Assembly: GCF_017939705.1 (NCBI RefSeq)
Contig: NZ_JAGKSQ010000008.1
Location: 106,903-170,902, forward strand
Length of the DNA stretch: 64,000 nucleotides
Source: Halalkalibacter suaedae
GTDB taxonomy: Bacteria; Bacillota; Bacilli; Bacillales; Bacillaceae_D
Direction of reading: 5' to 3'
Shown here: positions 34,707 to 43,664 of the stretch, in pieces
Layout: every line of letters begins with the position of its first letter
Numbering within the stretch: the first letter of the stretch is position 1
The notes under the pieces: model-generated
Seen by the model: the letters and a program-made list of their open reading frames with translations, nothing else
What the model was told of the DNA's origin: nothing
Databases searched by the model: none
Program-made: the position numbers and the translations under genes

Positions 34707-35939
34707 TTAAAACGCCCAGTTCCCATCACGGAAGATCGGCTCACGCTTTCCGTCCGCGTAAACTCCGTCAATGTTCATGTCAGCAGAGCCCATCATGAAG
34801 TCAACATGAGTAAGACTTGTGTTTAAGCCGTTCTTCTCAAGCTCTTCTTTATTCATCTCTTTTCCGCCTTCAATACAAAATGCGTAGGCAGAGCCTAGAG
34901 CGAGGTGATTTGATGCGTTTTCATCAAATAACGTGTTGTAAAAGAGAATATTTGTATCTGAGATAGGAGATTTATGTGGTACAAGTGCAACTTCTCCAAT
35001 ATAGCTTGCTCCTTCATCTGTGGCTAGAAGACGCTTTAATGTTTCGTAACCTTCTTCTGCCTTAAAGTCAATCACTTTTCCATCTTTAAATGTAAGGGAG
35101 AAATTGTTAATCAATGTCCCACCATAATTTAGAGGCTTTGTGCTTGAAACAGTTCCGTTTACTCCAGTTTTCTTAGCGGATGTAAAGACTTCTTCTGTAG
35201 GCATATTGGCAACAAATTGAACGCCATCCTTATTTGTACTACCGCCACTTACCCATAAATGAGTTTCAGGTAATTCAATGACGAGATCCGTTCCTTCAGC
35301 TTGATAATGCAGTGCATGGTAATGCTTTTCATTCAATGAGTTCATTTTCTCATCAAGAGTGGCTAAATGCTCATTCCAAGCGGGAACTGGTGCTTCAACA
35401 TTAATGCGTGTTGCAGCAAAGATGGCTTCCCATAATTGTTCAACTGCTTCCTCAGCAGAAACATCAGGGAATACCTTTTTCGCCCAGCCTTCTGATGGAA
35501 CAGCGACAATTGACCAACTAATTTTGTCAGACATCACGTAAGAACGGAAGCCTTCCATTGCCTTTCCACTTGCTTTATTTAGGTTAGAAACACGTTCTGG
35601 ATCAGCATCCTTTAATAAATCAGGATCAGAACCAGTAATGCTTAAGAAAGCAGCTCCACCTTCAGCCATTTCTTCAAATCCTCTAGCGACCCATTCAGGG
35701 TATTCATGAAACGCTTCATCTGGAGCGAGTTCAAATTTTGTTTTTGTTAGGACTTCATCACTCCACTCAACGTGAACATGCTTTGCCCCTGCTTCATATG
35801 CCTTTTTTGCTACGAGACGCACTAGCTCAATAGCGGTGATCGGTGTACGTACGACAAGGGTTTGACCCTTTTGAATGTTAACGCCGACTTTGACTGCGAG
35901 TTCAGCGTATTTTTCGAGCTTTTCTTGAAAAGTTGACAT
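34707..35939 (-). CDS. ampS: Aminopeptidase AmpS, peptidase family M29
   Basis: A 410-residue cytoplasmic metallo-aminopeptidase, the same length as B. subtilis AmpS. M29 features include a VEWSDE near 69-74, LPETHLWVSGGSTNKDG near 245-261, LNYGGTLINNFSLTF near 285 with ligands, and HLALGSAYAF near 358 with the metal-binding His. I start it at ATG 35939, preceded by AAGGAATGG; an upstream in-frame ATG has no site. Single gene convergent with the ger operon. Confidence 0.9.
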   Translation of the reverse strand: MSTFQEKLEKYAELAVKVGVNIQKGQTLVVRTPITAIELVRLVAKKAYEAGAKHVHVEWSDEVLTKTKFELAPDEAFHEYPEWVARGFEEMAEGGAAFLSITGSDPDLLKDADPERVSNLNKASGKAMEGFRSYVMSDKISWSIVAVPSEGWAKKVFPDVSAEEAVEQLWEAIFAATRINVEAPVPAWNEHLATLDEKMNSLNEKHYHALHYQAEGTDLVIELPETHLWVSGGSTNKDGVQFVANMPTEEVFTSAKKTGVNGTVSSTKPLNYGGTLINNFSLTFKDGKVIDFKAEEGYETLKRLLATDEGASYIGEVALVPHKSPISDTNILFYNTLFDENASNHLALGSAYAFCIEGGKEMNKEELEKNGLNTSLTHVDFMMGSADMNIDGVYADGKREPIFRDGNWAF

Positions 35940-36060
35940 GGACCATTCCTTCTTTCTATATATGTATTGAATCAATTTAACTATATCAATAAATTGTTAA
36001 TGTGAAAAGGTTAGCGAATATAACGTTATTTATGCTATGATATTAAACGTGAAAAAAGAA

Positions 36061-36093
36061 AGAGGTTCGCAAACTCCCTCTATAAAAAACTAA
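36061..36093 (+). promoter_or_regulatory. preQ1-I riboswitch aptamer
   Basis: AGAGGTTCGCAAACTCCCTCTATAAAAAACTAA-type aptamer in 33 nt: P1 arms AGAGG (36061-36065) and CCTCT (36077-36081), then the A-rich ATAAAAAACTAA tail that forms the pseudoknot. The match to the class I consensus is close to exact. It directly precedes a terminator and queCDEF, whose products make preQ1. Confidence 0.93.
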
Positions 36094-36099
36094 GGTGGC

Positions 36100-36130
36100 A
36101 ACTGTACAAAAGGTACAGTTTTCTTGTCGT
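36100..36130 (+). terminator. Expression-platform terminator of the preQ1 riboswitch
   Basis: AACTGTAC (36100-36107) pairs with GTACAGTT (36113-36120), followed by TTCTTGTCGTTT. Binding of preQ1 should favour this hairpin and reduce queCDEF transcription. Confidence 0.8.
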
Positions 36131-36252
36131 TTAGCGACAATTTTCAGTTTATTTAATAAACTGTTTGACCAATGGATGAATCGGAGTTTATCGAATGCTC
36201 GTTCTTCAAGAATAGTCCACGATAATGGACTACGATAAAGGAGAAATGAGAC

Positions 36253-36921
36253 ATGAGAAATGATAAGGCAGTCGTTGTCTTCAGCGGAGGACAGGACAGT
36301 ACAACATGCCTACTATGGGCATTAAAAGAATTTAAAGAAGTAGCGACGGTCACATTTGATTACGGACAAAGACATCGTCTCGAAATTGACTGTGCCAGAG
36401 AAATTGCAGATGAGCTTGGAGTATCCTTTCATGTTCTTGATATGACGCTTATCAATCAATTGTCACCAAATGCCCTTACCCATCATGACATTGAGGTGAC
36501 GGCAGGAGAAGAAGGAGAGCTTCCTTCGACATTTGTACCAGGGCGCAATCACTTATTCCTTTCTTTCGCGGCGGTTTATGCTCACAGTATCGGTGCAAAG
36601 CATATTATTACTGGTGTCTGTGAAACGGACTTTAGTGGTTACCCAGACTGTCGTGATAGTTTTGTGAAATCATTAAATGTGACATTGAACCTAGCTATGG
36701 ATCAGCAATTTGTGATTCATACTCCGCTTATGTGGCTCGACAAAGCACAAACATGGAAGCTAGCTGATGATTTAGATGGCTTAGCCTTTGTTCGTGAAAA
36801 AACGCTAACATGCTATAACGGTATTCGCGGTGATGGCTGTGGAGAATGTCCAGCCTGCGTTTTACGAAAGCAAGGCTTACAATCATACCTAACGGAAAAA
36901 GAGGGGAGGGAGGCACGATGA
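36253..36921 (+). CDS. queC: 7-cyano-7-deazaguanine synthase QueC
   Basis: QueC converts 7-carboxy-7-deazaguanine to preQ0 with ATP and ammonia. The 222-residue protein has the PP-loop [15 protein letters not shown] near residues 9-23, [12 protein letters not shown] near 97, and a C-terminal zinc site [17 protein letters not shown] with the fourth Cys in LTCYNG. GAGAAATGAGAC provides the ribosome site. First gene of queCDEF; its TGA overlaps the queD ATG. Confidence 0.97.
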   Translation: MRNDKAVVVFSGGQDSTTCLLWALKEFKEVATVTFDYGQRHRLEIDCAREIADELGVSFHVLDMTLINQLSPNALTHHDIEVTAGEEGELPSTFVPGRNHLFLSFAAVYAHSIGAKHIITGVCETDFSGYPDCRDSFVKSLNVTLNLAMDQQFVIHTPLMWLDKAQTWKLADDLDGLAFVREKTLTCYNGIRGDGCGECPACVLRKQGLQSYLTEKEGREAR

Positions 36922-37343
36922 TGCAGCAATTCTACCCTCAAGTCCCTCATTCTTATCGATATGAATTAAATAAAGATATGCATTTATCAGCTGCACACTT
37001 TATTCCACATGAACAGGCTGGGGCTTGTCAGCAAATGCATGGACATACGTATTTTATAAATATAACAATTGCAGGAGATAAACTAGATGAACTTGGATTC
37101 TTAATTGATTTCAAACGCATTAAGGATGTCGTTCATAAGCGTTATGATCACACTCTTCTAAATGATCACCCAGAATATAAAGACGTCCATCCTACAACGG
37201 AGAGAGTGGCAGAGCAAATTTGGACTGCCGTTCAAACAGAATTACAAAAGCAGGCGAACAAACCGAATTGTTTACAAGTTGTCGTGCGTGAAACACCAAC
37301 GAGCTATGTTATCTATCGTCCTAAACCCGAGGAGCTAGTATGA
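36918..37343 (+). CDS. queD: 6-carboxy-5,6,7,8-tetrahydropterin synthase QueD
   Basis: QueD forms 6-carboxytetrahydropterin from dihydroneopterin triphosphate. The 141-residue protein is read from ATG 36918 (GGGAGGGAGG upstream). Zinc ligands His27, His41 and His43 and the catalytic Cys37 are visible in [20 protein letters not shown] longer frame begins inside queC but has no site. It overlaps queC (ATGA) and queE (ATGA), showing translational coupling. Confidence 0.95.
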   Translation: MMQQFYPQVPHSYRYELNKDMHLSAAHFIPHEQAGACQQMHGHTYFINITIAGDKLDELGFLIDFKRIKDVVHKRYDHTLLNDHPEYKDVHPTTERVAEQIWTAVQTELQKQANKPNCLQVVVRETPTSYVIYRPKPEELV

Positions 37344-38047
37344 AGATCCCAGTAATGGAGGTGTTCGGGCCGACCATTCAAGGAGAGGGAATGGTTGTCG
37401 GTCAGAAAACGATGTTTGTTCGTACAGCTGGCTGTGATTATAAATGCTCATGGTGTGACTCCAGCTTCACATGGGATGGTACAGGACATAGTGAAGCACT
37501 GCATGCTGAGGAGATTATTGAAAAGCTGAAAGAGCTTGGAGGGAATCGTTTTTCACATGTAACGATTTCTGGTGGAAACCCTGCTCTTCATAAAGGGGTC
37601 GGTGAGCTTATCGACAAATGTCATCAGCAAGGATGGGAAGTCGCTATTGAAACTCAAGGTTCAATTTGGCAGGATTGGTTGAAGGATGTCGATGATATAA
37701 CGATATCTCCAAAGCCGCCTAGCTCAAAAATGAAAACTGATTTTGAAAAACTAGATTTCATGATTCAATCATTAGCACAGTCAAACAGTAGTTTGAAAGT
37801 AGTGATCTTCAATGAAGAAGATTTCCACTATGCTGAGATGATTCATGAGCGTTATCCGAACGTGCCAATGTTTTTACAAGTTGGGAACGAAGATGTAGCG
37901 ACGACAGATGATGCGAATCTAGTAGCTAGCTTATTAAAGCAGTATGAATGGTTAATTGACCAAACGATTAGCTCAGCAAAAATGAATAATGTGAAAGTAT
38001 TACCACAGTTGCATACCTTGATTTGGGGTAACAAGCGTGGAGTATAG
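37340..38047 (+). CDS. queE: 7-carboxy-7-deazaguanine synthase QueE
   Basis: A radical-SAM enzyme that rearranges 6-carboxytetrahydropterin into CDG. The 235-residue protein has the 4Fe-4S motif Cys32-x3-Cys36-x2-Cys39 ([10 protein letters not shown]), the GE-type segment [11 protein letters not shown] near 7-17, and SGGNPALH near 77-84. This is the Bacillus type of QueE. Its 3' end overlaps the start of the queF frame region, and ribosome-site-bearing queF begins 13 bp later. Confidence 0.95.
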   Translation: MKIPVMEVFGPTIQGEGMVVGQKTMFVRTAGCDYKCSWCDSSFTWDGTGHSEALHAEEIIEKLKELGGNRFSHVTISGGNPALHKGVGELIDKCHQQGWEVAIETQGSIWQDWLKDVDDITISPKPPSSKMKTDFEKLDFMIQSLAQSNSSLKVVIFNEEDFHYAEMIHERYPNVPMFLQVGNEDVATTDDANLVASLLKQYEWLIDQTISSAKMNNVKVLPQLHTLIWGNKRGV

Positions 38048-38060
38048 AGGAGGACTTAAA

Positions 38061-38558
38061 ATGAGTGGAAGATCAGATAAGGAATTAGAGGGTGTAAGCC
38101 TACTAGGAAATCAGGGGACAGCATATGATTTCTCATATAATCCTTCCGTTCTAGAAAGCTTTGAAAATAAGCACCAAAATAGAGATTATTTCGTCAAATT
38201 CAATTGTCCTGAATTTACATCACTTTGTCCGAAAACCAATCAACCTGATTTCGCTACAATCTACATCAGCTATATTCCTGATGTGAAAATGGTAGAAAGT
38301 AAATCACTAAAATTATATTTGTTTAGTTTTAGAAACCACGGTGACTTTCATGAGGATTGCATGAACATCATCATGAACGATCTGATTGAATTGATGGACC
38401 CACGTTATATTGAAGTATGGGGTAAATTCACCCCACGCGGCGGCATCTCAATCGACCCGTACACAAATCACGGTAAGCCAGGAACAAAGTATGAGAAAAT
38501 GGCCGAGCACCGTATGATGAATCATGATATGTATCCTGAGACGATTGATAATCGGTAG
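38061..38558 (+). CDS. queF: NADPH-dependent preQ0 reductase QueF
   Basis: QueF reduces the nitrile of preQ0 to the amine of preQ1. The 165-residue single-domain type matches B. subtilis. Cys56 ([11 protein letters not shown]) and Asp63 correspond to the known catalytic Cys55 and Asp62, and ESKSLKLYL near 85 is the QueF motif. Start ATG 38061 follows AGAGGAGG. It ends the preQ1 operon. No clear terminator is visible before the repeat at 38637. Confidence 0.96.
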   Translation: MSGRSDKELEGVSLLGNQGTAYDFSYNPSVLESFENKHQNRDYFVKFNCPEFTSLCPKTNQPDFATIYISYIPDVKMVESKSLKLYLFSFRNHGDFHEDCMNIIMNDLIELMDPRYIEVWGKFTPRGGISIDPYTNHGKPGTKYEKMAEHRMMNHDMYPETIDNR

Positions 38559-38636
38559 GGAAAAGTTGAGTCATTAAATTGGTTTTAAGTGACCTTTCAA
38601 CTAAATAGTGATTTGTAATAAACTCACAAAGAGATA

Positions 38637-38874
38637 AGAGACTGGCACATAACTAAAGTGTCTAACTGGAATAACGAACAAAGTAATCATGTAGCGTATG
38701 AAATATACGTAGACTCCTGCGGGATCTAAAGCCAAGGGTGAGACCCCACAGGCGTAGCCGAGGAGGCTCACCGGCTTCCCGCGGAAAGCGAAGTATATTT
38801 CAGGAGCGGTTGACGTCTGCCAACTATATTGTTCAGATTTTCTATCAGTTAAATCACTTTTGTCCTAGTCTCTA
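38637..38874. repeat. Full-length dispersed repeat with terminal inverted arms
   Basis: A 238-bp element in the gap 38559-38941. Left arm AGAGACTGGCACATAACT and right arm ending GTCCTAGTCTCT are imperfect inverted repeats of about 43 bp, each running to a GAAC/GTTC. Inside lies a GC-rich near-palindrome: ACTCCTGCGGGATC, GGTGAGACCCCACAGGCGTAGC, GGAGGCTCACCGGCTTCCC, GCGGAAAGCG. No ORF of its own. The shape is MITE-like or REP-like. The rest of the gap shows nothing. Confidence 0.8.
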
Positions 38875-38941
38875 AGTTTAGGCATCTATTAATTCGGGTA
38901 TCTTACTTATATATTGATAGATAGAGGGGCGTAGTTATTAG

Positions 38942-39142
38942 ATGCAAGAATTTAAAGTATACTTAGGATTAAAGAATGGTGAAAAGTTTACATTTTTAAC
39001 TGAAGCAGAAAGTGATAAGCAAATAATTAGCGAAATTATAATCGAGGCGAATTACAGCTGGTATTCATTCACTGCTGAATCCGTAAAATACCAAGTAAGA
39101 AAAGAAGACATTGTCAGCATCGGTATTAGCATGGATGAATAA
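38942..39142 (+). CDS. Small acidic protein, unknown
   Basis: A 66-residue soluble protein of alternating charged and hydrophobic residues, with three to four predicted beta strands (EFKVYLGLKNGEKFTFLTEA, then EDIVSIGISMDE). Preceded by GAGGGGCG about 8 nt before the ATG and followed by its own terminator, which supports a real gene. I do not recognise the family. Confidence 0.6.
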   Translation: MQEFKVYLGLKNGEKFTFLTEAESDKQIISEIIIEANYSWYSFTAESVKYQVRKEDIVSIGISMDE

Positions 39143-39159
39143 GAATTTAATCTCTTATC

Positions 39160-39190
39160 AAAAAAGTCACTCTTATGAGTGGCTTTTTTA
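39160..39190 (+). terminator. Terminator of the 66-residue gene
   Basis: AAAAAAGTCACTC (39160-39172) pairs with GAGTGGCTTTTTT (39177-39189). Confidence 0.85.
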
Positions 39191-39336
39191 ATTTGATAAT
39201 GCAGGAGATTGAATGTTCGTAAAGTGTAGTTTGTTCTATAGATTTTGATTTGACGAATCCGAGTAGCGCTGTGGGTTTGATTATATTAGTCAACTATTGG
39301 TAAAACTGGAGAAGAAAATATACTGTGGAGGCGTAA

Positions 39337-39828
39337 ATGGATAGTCAACAATCTTTAGACGAGAATCGTTATACATATGCCAATCGGAATCTTTGGTCAG
39401 GAATTTTGTTTGGGCTTGGGTTGATTGCTTTCTTTGATGAGGTGGTATTTCATCAATTACTAGCTTGGCATCATTTCTATGATCGTTCTACAACTCAAAT
39501 TGGGCTTTTCTCTGATGGCTTATTTCACGCCTTTAGTTGGTTTGCAACAATTGGTGGCTTGTTCATGTTTGCTGATTTAAAAAGAAGGCAGGCAGTATGG
39601 ATGAAGAGATGGTTTGGTGGAGTCTTACTTGGTGCAGGAGTCTTTCAATTATATGATGGCTTAATTCAGCATAAGGTGATGCGAATTCACCAAATTCGTT
39701 ATGTTGAAAATGTATTCATTTATGATGTTATCTGGAATGTCTCGGCTGTATTGATTATTTTAATTGGGGTTATATTGATTTTGAAAACAAGGCAGCGGGA
39801 CGAGAAGAAGGTGATTGCATATGAATAA
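39337..39828 (+). CDS. DUF2243 family membrane protein
   Basis: A 163-residue protein with four membrane segments. The DUF2243 signature is present: LIAFFDEVVFHQLLAWHHFYD near residues 28-48 and LYDGLIQHKVMRIHQIRY near 109-126, with many His that could bind metal or heme. It overlaps the CtaG-like gene by 8 bp. The pair is common in bacteria and suggests a role in terminal oxidase biogenesis, but the function of DUF2243 is unknown. GGAGG lies 6 nt before the ATG. Confidence 0.87.
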   Translation: MDSQQSLDENRYTYANRNLWSGILFGLGLIAFFDEVVFHQLLAWHHFYDRSTTQIGLFSDGLFHAFSWFATIGGLFMFADLKRRQAVWMKRWFGGVLLGAGVFQLYDGLIQHKVMRIHQIRYVENVFIYDVIWNVSAVLIILIGVILILKTRQRDEKKVIAYE

Positions 39829-40618
39829 CGATGAACATGTTCAGCATCTAGTAGAGCATAGTATCGGGATTGGTATTCAAATGACTCTGTTTCTTCCTTT
39901 TGTTCTAATGACTTTTGTTTATATCGTAGCTGTTATCTACTCAAATCGTACCTATAGACGTTGGCCGCTAATGCGTACAATCTGTTTATTAGTTGGAATG
40001 ATTTGTGCTAGTTTAGCTGTTATTGGCCCATTGGCTGATCGTGCTCATACTGACTTTTCCGTACATATGTTTGCACATCTTTTACTAGGGATGGCAGCAC
40101 CATTATTTATTGTCTTATCGGCCCCTATGACACTACTTCTTCGTACAGTAAGTGTAAAAACAGCTAGAAAAATAACAGCACTTCTAAAAAAAGAGATCAT
40201 TCGATTTTTGTGTGATCCGCTTTTCACCTCAATTATGAATATCGGTGGGTTATGGATATTATATATGACAGACCTATTTGGGGCGATGCATGAGAATAGT
40301 GGTGTATTTATCGCGATTCACGTTCATATGTTCCTTGCTGGGTATTTCTTTACATATTCAATGATTCATATTGATCCAAACCCACATCGGGCCAATTTCT
40401 TATATCGCTCGATCGTCCTCGTCTTGGCAATTGCTGGGCATGGTGTTCTGGCAAAATATTTGTTTGCTAATCCACCGAGTGGGGTAGCAATAGCAATGGC
40501 TGAAGAAGGAGCGAAATTAATGTATTACGGTGGGGATCTAATTGATATTGCAATCATATTCATTATTTGCTTACAATGGTACAAGCAATCGCGTCCACGT
40601 ATGATTGCCCACCAGTAG
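39821..40618 (+). CDS. CtaG-type cytochrome c oxidase assembly protein
   Basis: A 265-residue membrane protein with about seven segments of the caa3-type CtaG family. It shows the conserved HMFAHLLLGMAAPLFIVLSAP near 82-102, a HVHMFLAGYFF near 167 with His, and GHGVLAKYLF near 206. The B. subtilis relative CtaG is needed to assemble caa3 oxidase. The protein starts at ATG 39821 (AGAAGGTG site), not at the TTG 6 bp earlier. It is translationally coupled to the DUF2243 gene. Confidence 0.85.
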   Translation: MNNDEHVQHLVEHSIGIGIQMTLFLPFVLMTFVYIVAVIYSNRTYRRWPLMRTICLLVGMICASLAVIGPLADRAHTDFSVHMFAHLLLGMAAPLFIVLSAPMTLLLRTVSVKTARKITALLKKEIIRFLCDPLFTSIMNIGGLWILYMTDLFGAMHENSGVFIAIHVHMFLAGYFFTYSMIHIDPNPHRANFLYRSIVLVLAIAGHGVLAKYLFANPPSGVAIAMAEEGAKLMYYGGDLIDIAIIFIICLQWYKQSRPRMIAHQ

Positions 40619-40633
40619 CTAACAATACTGAAA

Positions 40634-40647
40634 AGAAAGCGCTTTAA
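40634..40647 (+). promoter_or_regulatory. cre-like sequence
   Basis: AGAAAGCGCTTTAA matches 12 of 14 positions of the CcpA consensus TGWAAGCGYTWWCA. It lies 15 bp after the ctaG-like stop and 77 bp upstream of the Cse60-like gene. A chance match cannot be excluded. Confidence 0.35.
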
Positions 40648-40723
40648 TAATTTGGTTTTCAAAAAAGGAAATCCAAATTAAATCACGAATAGTTATATAG
40701 AGAGATGGCAGGAGGTGATAAGC

Positions 40724-40888
40724 ATGCATCAGGTAAAAATCATTAAAGGTACTTCATCGAAAACACTTCAAGACCGAGTAAACGAAACATTAGAAAATTT
40801 AGATGGTGAGTTTATCGACATTAAAGTAAGCGGAGCAAGTTCAGGACAAGAAGAGAAGTTTCTTGCTGTAATTATCTACAAAAAATAG
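40724..40888 (+). CDS. Cse60-like sporulation protein
   Basis: A 54-residue protein with GGAGGTGAT 5 nt before its ATG. It starts MHQVKIIKGTSSKTLQDRVN and ends FLAVIIYKK, with a beta-alpha-beta-beta pattern that resembles the Cse60 (sigma-E-transcribed) family of bacilli. The exact assignment is moderate. No known biochemical role. A terminator follows 49 bp downstream. Confidence 0.62.
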   Translation: MHQVKIIKGTSSKTLQDRVNETLENLDGEFIDIKVSGASSGQEEKFLAVIIYKK

Positions 40889-40936
40889 CAAGTGAAAACG
40901 TATCTTACACACGAAGTAATAACAGACTAAAAGATC

Positions 40937-40973
40937 AACGCCTTTGGGAAAATAAATTCTCAAAGGCGTTTTT
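40937..40973 (+). terminator. Terminator of the Cse60-like gene
   Basis: AACGCCTTTGGGAA (40937-40950) pairs with TTCTCAAAGGCGTT (40957-40970) with one mismatch, then TTTAC. Confidence 0.85.
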
Positions 40974-41065
40974 ACGATGCTTTTTCCTTTAGTGGTATTT
41001 CATTACATAGGAGGATAGGCACCTACCTTCATACAATAAACCTAAAACAGAATATAAATATATTT

Positions 41066-41419
41066 TTAGTTAAATCCCTTAGTCCGAAGTGGCTGAAACG
41101 TATCGAGAGAATGTGCCATGATCGCACCAGCACTTGGCAGATGCTGTCTCAATTCAGTGCAGGCCTTAACTCTGTAATCATTAAGATGGGTAATATAAGG
41201 ATCATTTTGGACAAGTACCTCAGCTAGAACATTGAGCTTTGTATAAGTTTCGTTCCGATCATTTACAGAAGTATATTGGTTGATCACTTGAGTTATTTTT
41301 ACAGTCTTACTTTTATAGTTTAATAGTTTTTCGATTTTAGAATCTGTGTCGTCTGACGATTCGTTCGGCTTTGGAAATAGATATACAACAGCCTCACAAT
41401 ATGCCTTACCCCTGTACAT
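41066..41419 (-). CDS. Conserved-looking unknown protein, 117 residues
   Basis: A soluble protein with no signal or membrane segment. It starts MYRGKAYCEAVVYLFPKP and has a mid-part VKITQVINQYTSVNDRNETY and HLNDYRVKACTELRQHL. Two Cys are far apart. GGAGGGAAT sits just before the ATG on the minus strand, so it is probably translated. I do not recognise it. Confidence 0.6.
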   Translation of the reverse strand: MYRGKAYCEAVVYLFPKPNESSDDTDSKIEKLLNYKSKTVKITQVINQYTSVNDRNETYTKLNVLAEVLVQNDPYITHLNDYRVKACTELRQHLPSAGAIMAHSLDTFQPLRTKGFN

Positions 41420-41511
41420 ATAAATTCCCTCCTAACTAGACAATGATCCTATTGTAGCAGATTTTAGAGAGGAGGGAGTGGACAAACTAATGATTTTTTT
41501 TCATTACATTG

Positions 41512-41736
41512 TCAATTTATTTCAGCTTCTATGTTTTGTAAGAGTTTTGTATAGTCATCTGAGAATTCAAATTGTGAAGACTGCCAGTTTTCTTTCACCC
41601 AAGCAAGTAAGCTGGCTCCATCTGAAAATGATTCCCCACTTGTATCAGCATTCCTTATCATATAACGACCATTTTCAGGGTCAACAGTCACAACACAAGG
41701 GTACGCCCCGTCCTTGTCCATAATTTTAAACTCCAT
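41512..41736 (-). CDS. Small acidic protein, 74 residues, unknown
   Basis: Read from ATG 41736 with GGAGG 7 nt upstream; two further upstream starts (ATG 41739, TTG 41742) are possible. It reads MEFKIMDKDGAYPCVVTVDP, with a WVKENWQSSQFEF segment and a charged end. It is likely cytoplasmic with a beta-rich first half. The family is unknown to me. It is divergent from the gene at 41922. Confidence 0.58.
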   Translation of the reverse strand: MEFKIMDKDGAYPCVVTVDPENGRYMIRNADTSGESFSDGASLLAWVKENWQSSQFEFSDDYTKLLQNIEAEIN

Positions 41737-41921
41737 CATCAAGCCTCCAACATTCTTTTGCCGTTATTATCTAACGTTTTGGAAAATATATACGCGAAGT
41801 CAAATGTTGAAATGCGATGGTAGTTATGTTTATATTGGCAATAATCGCATTTCCCTCCTTGCTTACATATTTCTTAACGATTATTATAAGTGTAAATGGA
41901 ATGAAAGTAGGGGAGCATCAA

Positions 41922-42172
41922 TGTACATACCGAAGTACCCAGAAGATTTTAATGATAGCTTACGAAACAAGAAAACGAGTGAAGGGGACTTAAATAACAA
42001 AATAAACAATGAAATCTCGAATATGATTGAGTTTATGGAGGAAAATCAAACAAATAACCATTCTGTTGCCTTTGAGGATGTGTTAATTATTATCGACAGA
42101 ATCTATGAGGATGATGATAATTACTTTGAAATTTCCGTAGCTAAACATCATAGTAGAGGGATCGTTCGCTAA
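41922..42172 (+). CDS. Small acidic protein, 83 residues, unknown
   Basis: Starts at ATG 41922 with GTAGGGGAG 6 nt upstream; a longer open frame (from 41714) has no site and is rejected. It begins MYIPKYPEDFNDSLRN, has a helical, acidic middle (NNEISNMIEFMEENQ) and ends FEISVAKHHSRGIVR. It is soluble, with a terminator right after the stop. I do not recognise the family. Confidence 0.6.
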
Positions 42173-42174
42173 TT

Positions 42175-42214
42175 AAAAAGGGATCAGCTCATTTTTTGAG
42201 TTGATCCCTTTTTT
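42175..42214. terminator. Terminator of the 83-residue gene
   Basis: AAAAGGGATCAGCTCA (42176-42191) pairs with TGAGTTGATCCCTTTT (42197-42212) with one wobble, and a T run follows. Confidence 0.88.
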
Positions 42215-42281
42215 CATTTCATTTATTTCCTAGGCAAGCGCATAAACCGCTAATAATTGACAGATTTTTCGGAAATATTGT

Positions 42282-43580
42282 CTAATTTAGTGGTAATTTT
42301 ACCGTGAATGTCGTTCCTTGCCCAAGCGTACTATCAACACAGATTGTACCTCCATGGTTTTCGATAATCTTATAACAAACTAAAAGACCTAAACCCGTTC
42401 CTTTTGGCTTCGTTGTATAAAAGGGTTCACCTAACTTTTTTAACGAAGATTCTGACATTCCATTACCTTCATCAGTGATTGAGATTAGAGCACAGTGATT
42501 TTTTTCTTTGACATTAATATTGATCGTACCTGAGTCCATTACTTCAATCGCATTTTTAATAAGGTTAATTAGAACTTGTTTGATTTTCGTATCCTCACAC
42601 TGAATCTTCATGTTTGTATTCTCGTAATTTGTCTTAATGATAATATTTTTTATAATGGCTTGGGACTCTAACAAAAAAGTGACATCTTCAATTAATTGGT
42701 AGATTGAGTGCGATTGTCTCACTTCGGAGTGAGGCTTTGCTAAAATAAGCAATTCACTTGAAATTTGTTCAATTTTACTTAGTTCTTCTTCAATAATTTT
42801 ATAGAAGAGATCGGAATGCTCATTTTTTTTAATTAATTGAAAAAAGCCCTTTATCGAAGTAAGAGGATTTCGTATTTCGTGAGCAATACCAGCAGCAAGC
42901 TGTCCTGCCATTGAGAGCTTCTCAGACCTGATAAGAAGGTTTTCTGTTTCTTTTTCTCTCTTTACTTGATCAGACATCGTTGGAAATGAACGATTCTCTG
43001 AACTACCGCTATATAACTGCGATGGCACGATCGTTGAATCTGTCATTAAATATTCGTGAACATGCATTAGTTTTCCCATCATTGTCGCGGATAGCTCTTC
43101 TCCGTTATAGGCACAAACGGATATCGATTGATGTTCCTTAATAACCATATCAATTTCGTGTTCATATGGTATTAACCTTTGATTTAGTAAATCTTTGGTT
43201 GGGAAATCGAGTTTTCCCCAAGTTCGAATGCTTTGATTACCTTCAGTTTCAAAAACCCTCTTATAATTAGGTAGTTCTATTCCTTCAGATGCCAGGAGTG
43301 GTTCATAGAAGGAACGAGCCTCTGAAAATTGTATGGTTTTAATTTTACTTTCTGAGTAGTTTTGCTTGCGTAGCATCGTTTTAAGTATATTATTATTTTC
43401 GGACGTATCTACAAAATGTATATGTTGATTTTTGTCTAAACCTTCAGTAATAAAACTTATCGCATTATTCAAATAAGATTGCTGATCACTATACACATAT
43501 AGGATATGTGCTCCGGAGGATAAATTAATATTCGATGTGAAGGCAAATTCGTTTTCGAGCGAAGGTCTTTTAGCTTTCAT
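42282..43580 (-). CDS. MEDS-domain sensor histidine kinase
   Basis: A 432-residue cytoplasmic kinase. Residues about 18-185 form a MEDS sensory domain (GAHILYVYSDQQSYLN, then ISVCAYNGEELSATMMGKLMHVHEYL), the type seen in DcmR. A HisKA helix follows with phospho-His in AGIAHEIRNPLTSIKGF near 230-246, then an HATPase_c domain with N (INLIKNAIEVM), G1 (DEGNGMS) and G2 (KGTGLGL) boxes. The catalytic half resembles Spo0-type Kin kinases. No response regulator lies next to it, so an orphan role, possibly into the sporulation phosphorelay, is inferred only. It has no membrane segment. Confidence 0.87.
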   Translation of the reverse strand: MKAKRPSLENEFAFTSNINLSSGAHILYVYSDQQSYLNNAISFITEGLDKNQHIHFVDTSENNNILKTMLRKQNYSESKIKTIQFSEARSFYEPLLASEGIELPNYKRVFETEGNQSIRTWGKLDFPTKDLLNQRLIPYEHEIDMVIKEHQSISVCAYNGEELSATMMGKLMHVHEYLMTDSTIVPSQLYSGSSENRSFPTMSDQVKREKETENLLIRSEKLSMAGQLAAGIAHEIRNPLTSIKGFFQLIKKNEHSDLFYKIIEEELSKIEQISSELLILAKPHSEVRQSHSIYQLIEDVTFLLESQAIIKNIIIKTNYENTNMKIQCEDTKIKQVLINLIKNAIEVMDSGTININVKEKNHCALISITDEGNGMSESSLKKLGEPFYTTKPKGTGLGLLVCYKIIENHGGTICVDSTLGQGTTFTVKLPLN

Positions 43581-43664
43581 ATATGAACCTCTCTTAACTA
43601 TTAATTATATTTATTGTAATGGCGTTGTCATAAATTGTCTAACAAAAAATTGAAAAGGTGGGTT

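Noticed and set aside
36846..36917. An extended N-terminus for queD inside queC
   Set aside because: The extension has no ribosome site, and the conserved part begins at the ATG at 36918 with GGGAGGGAGG before it.
38637..38874. The palindromic repeats as CRISPR units
   Set aside because: Copies are kilobases apart, not regularly spaced, and no cas gene is in the window.
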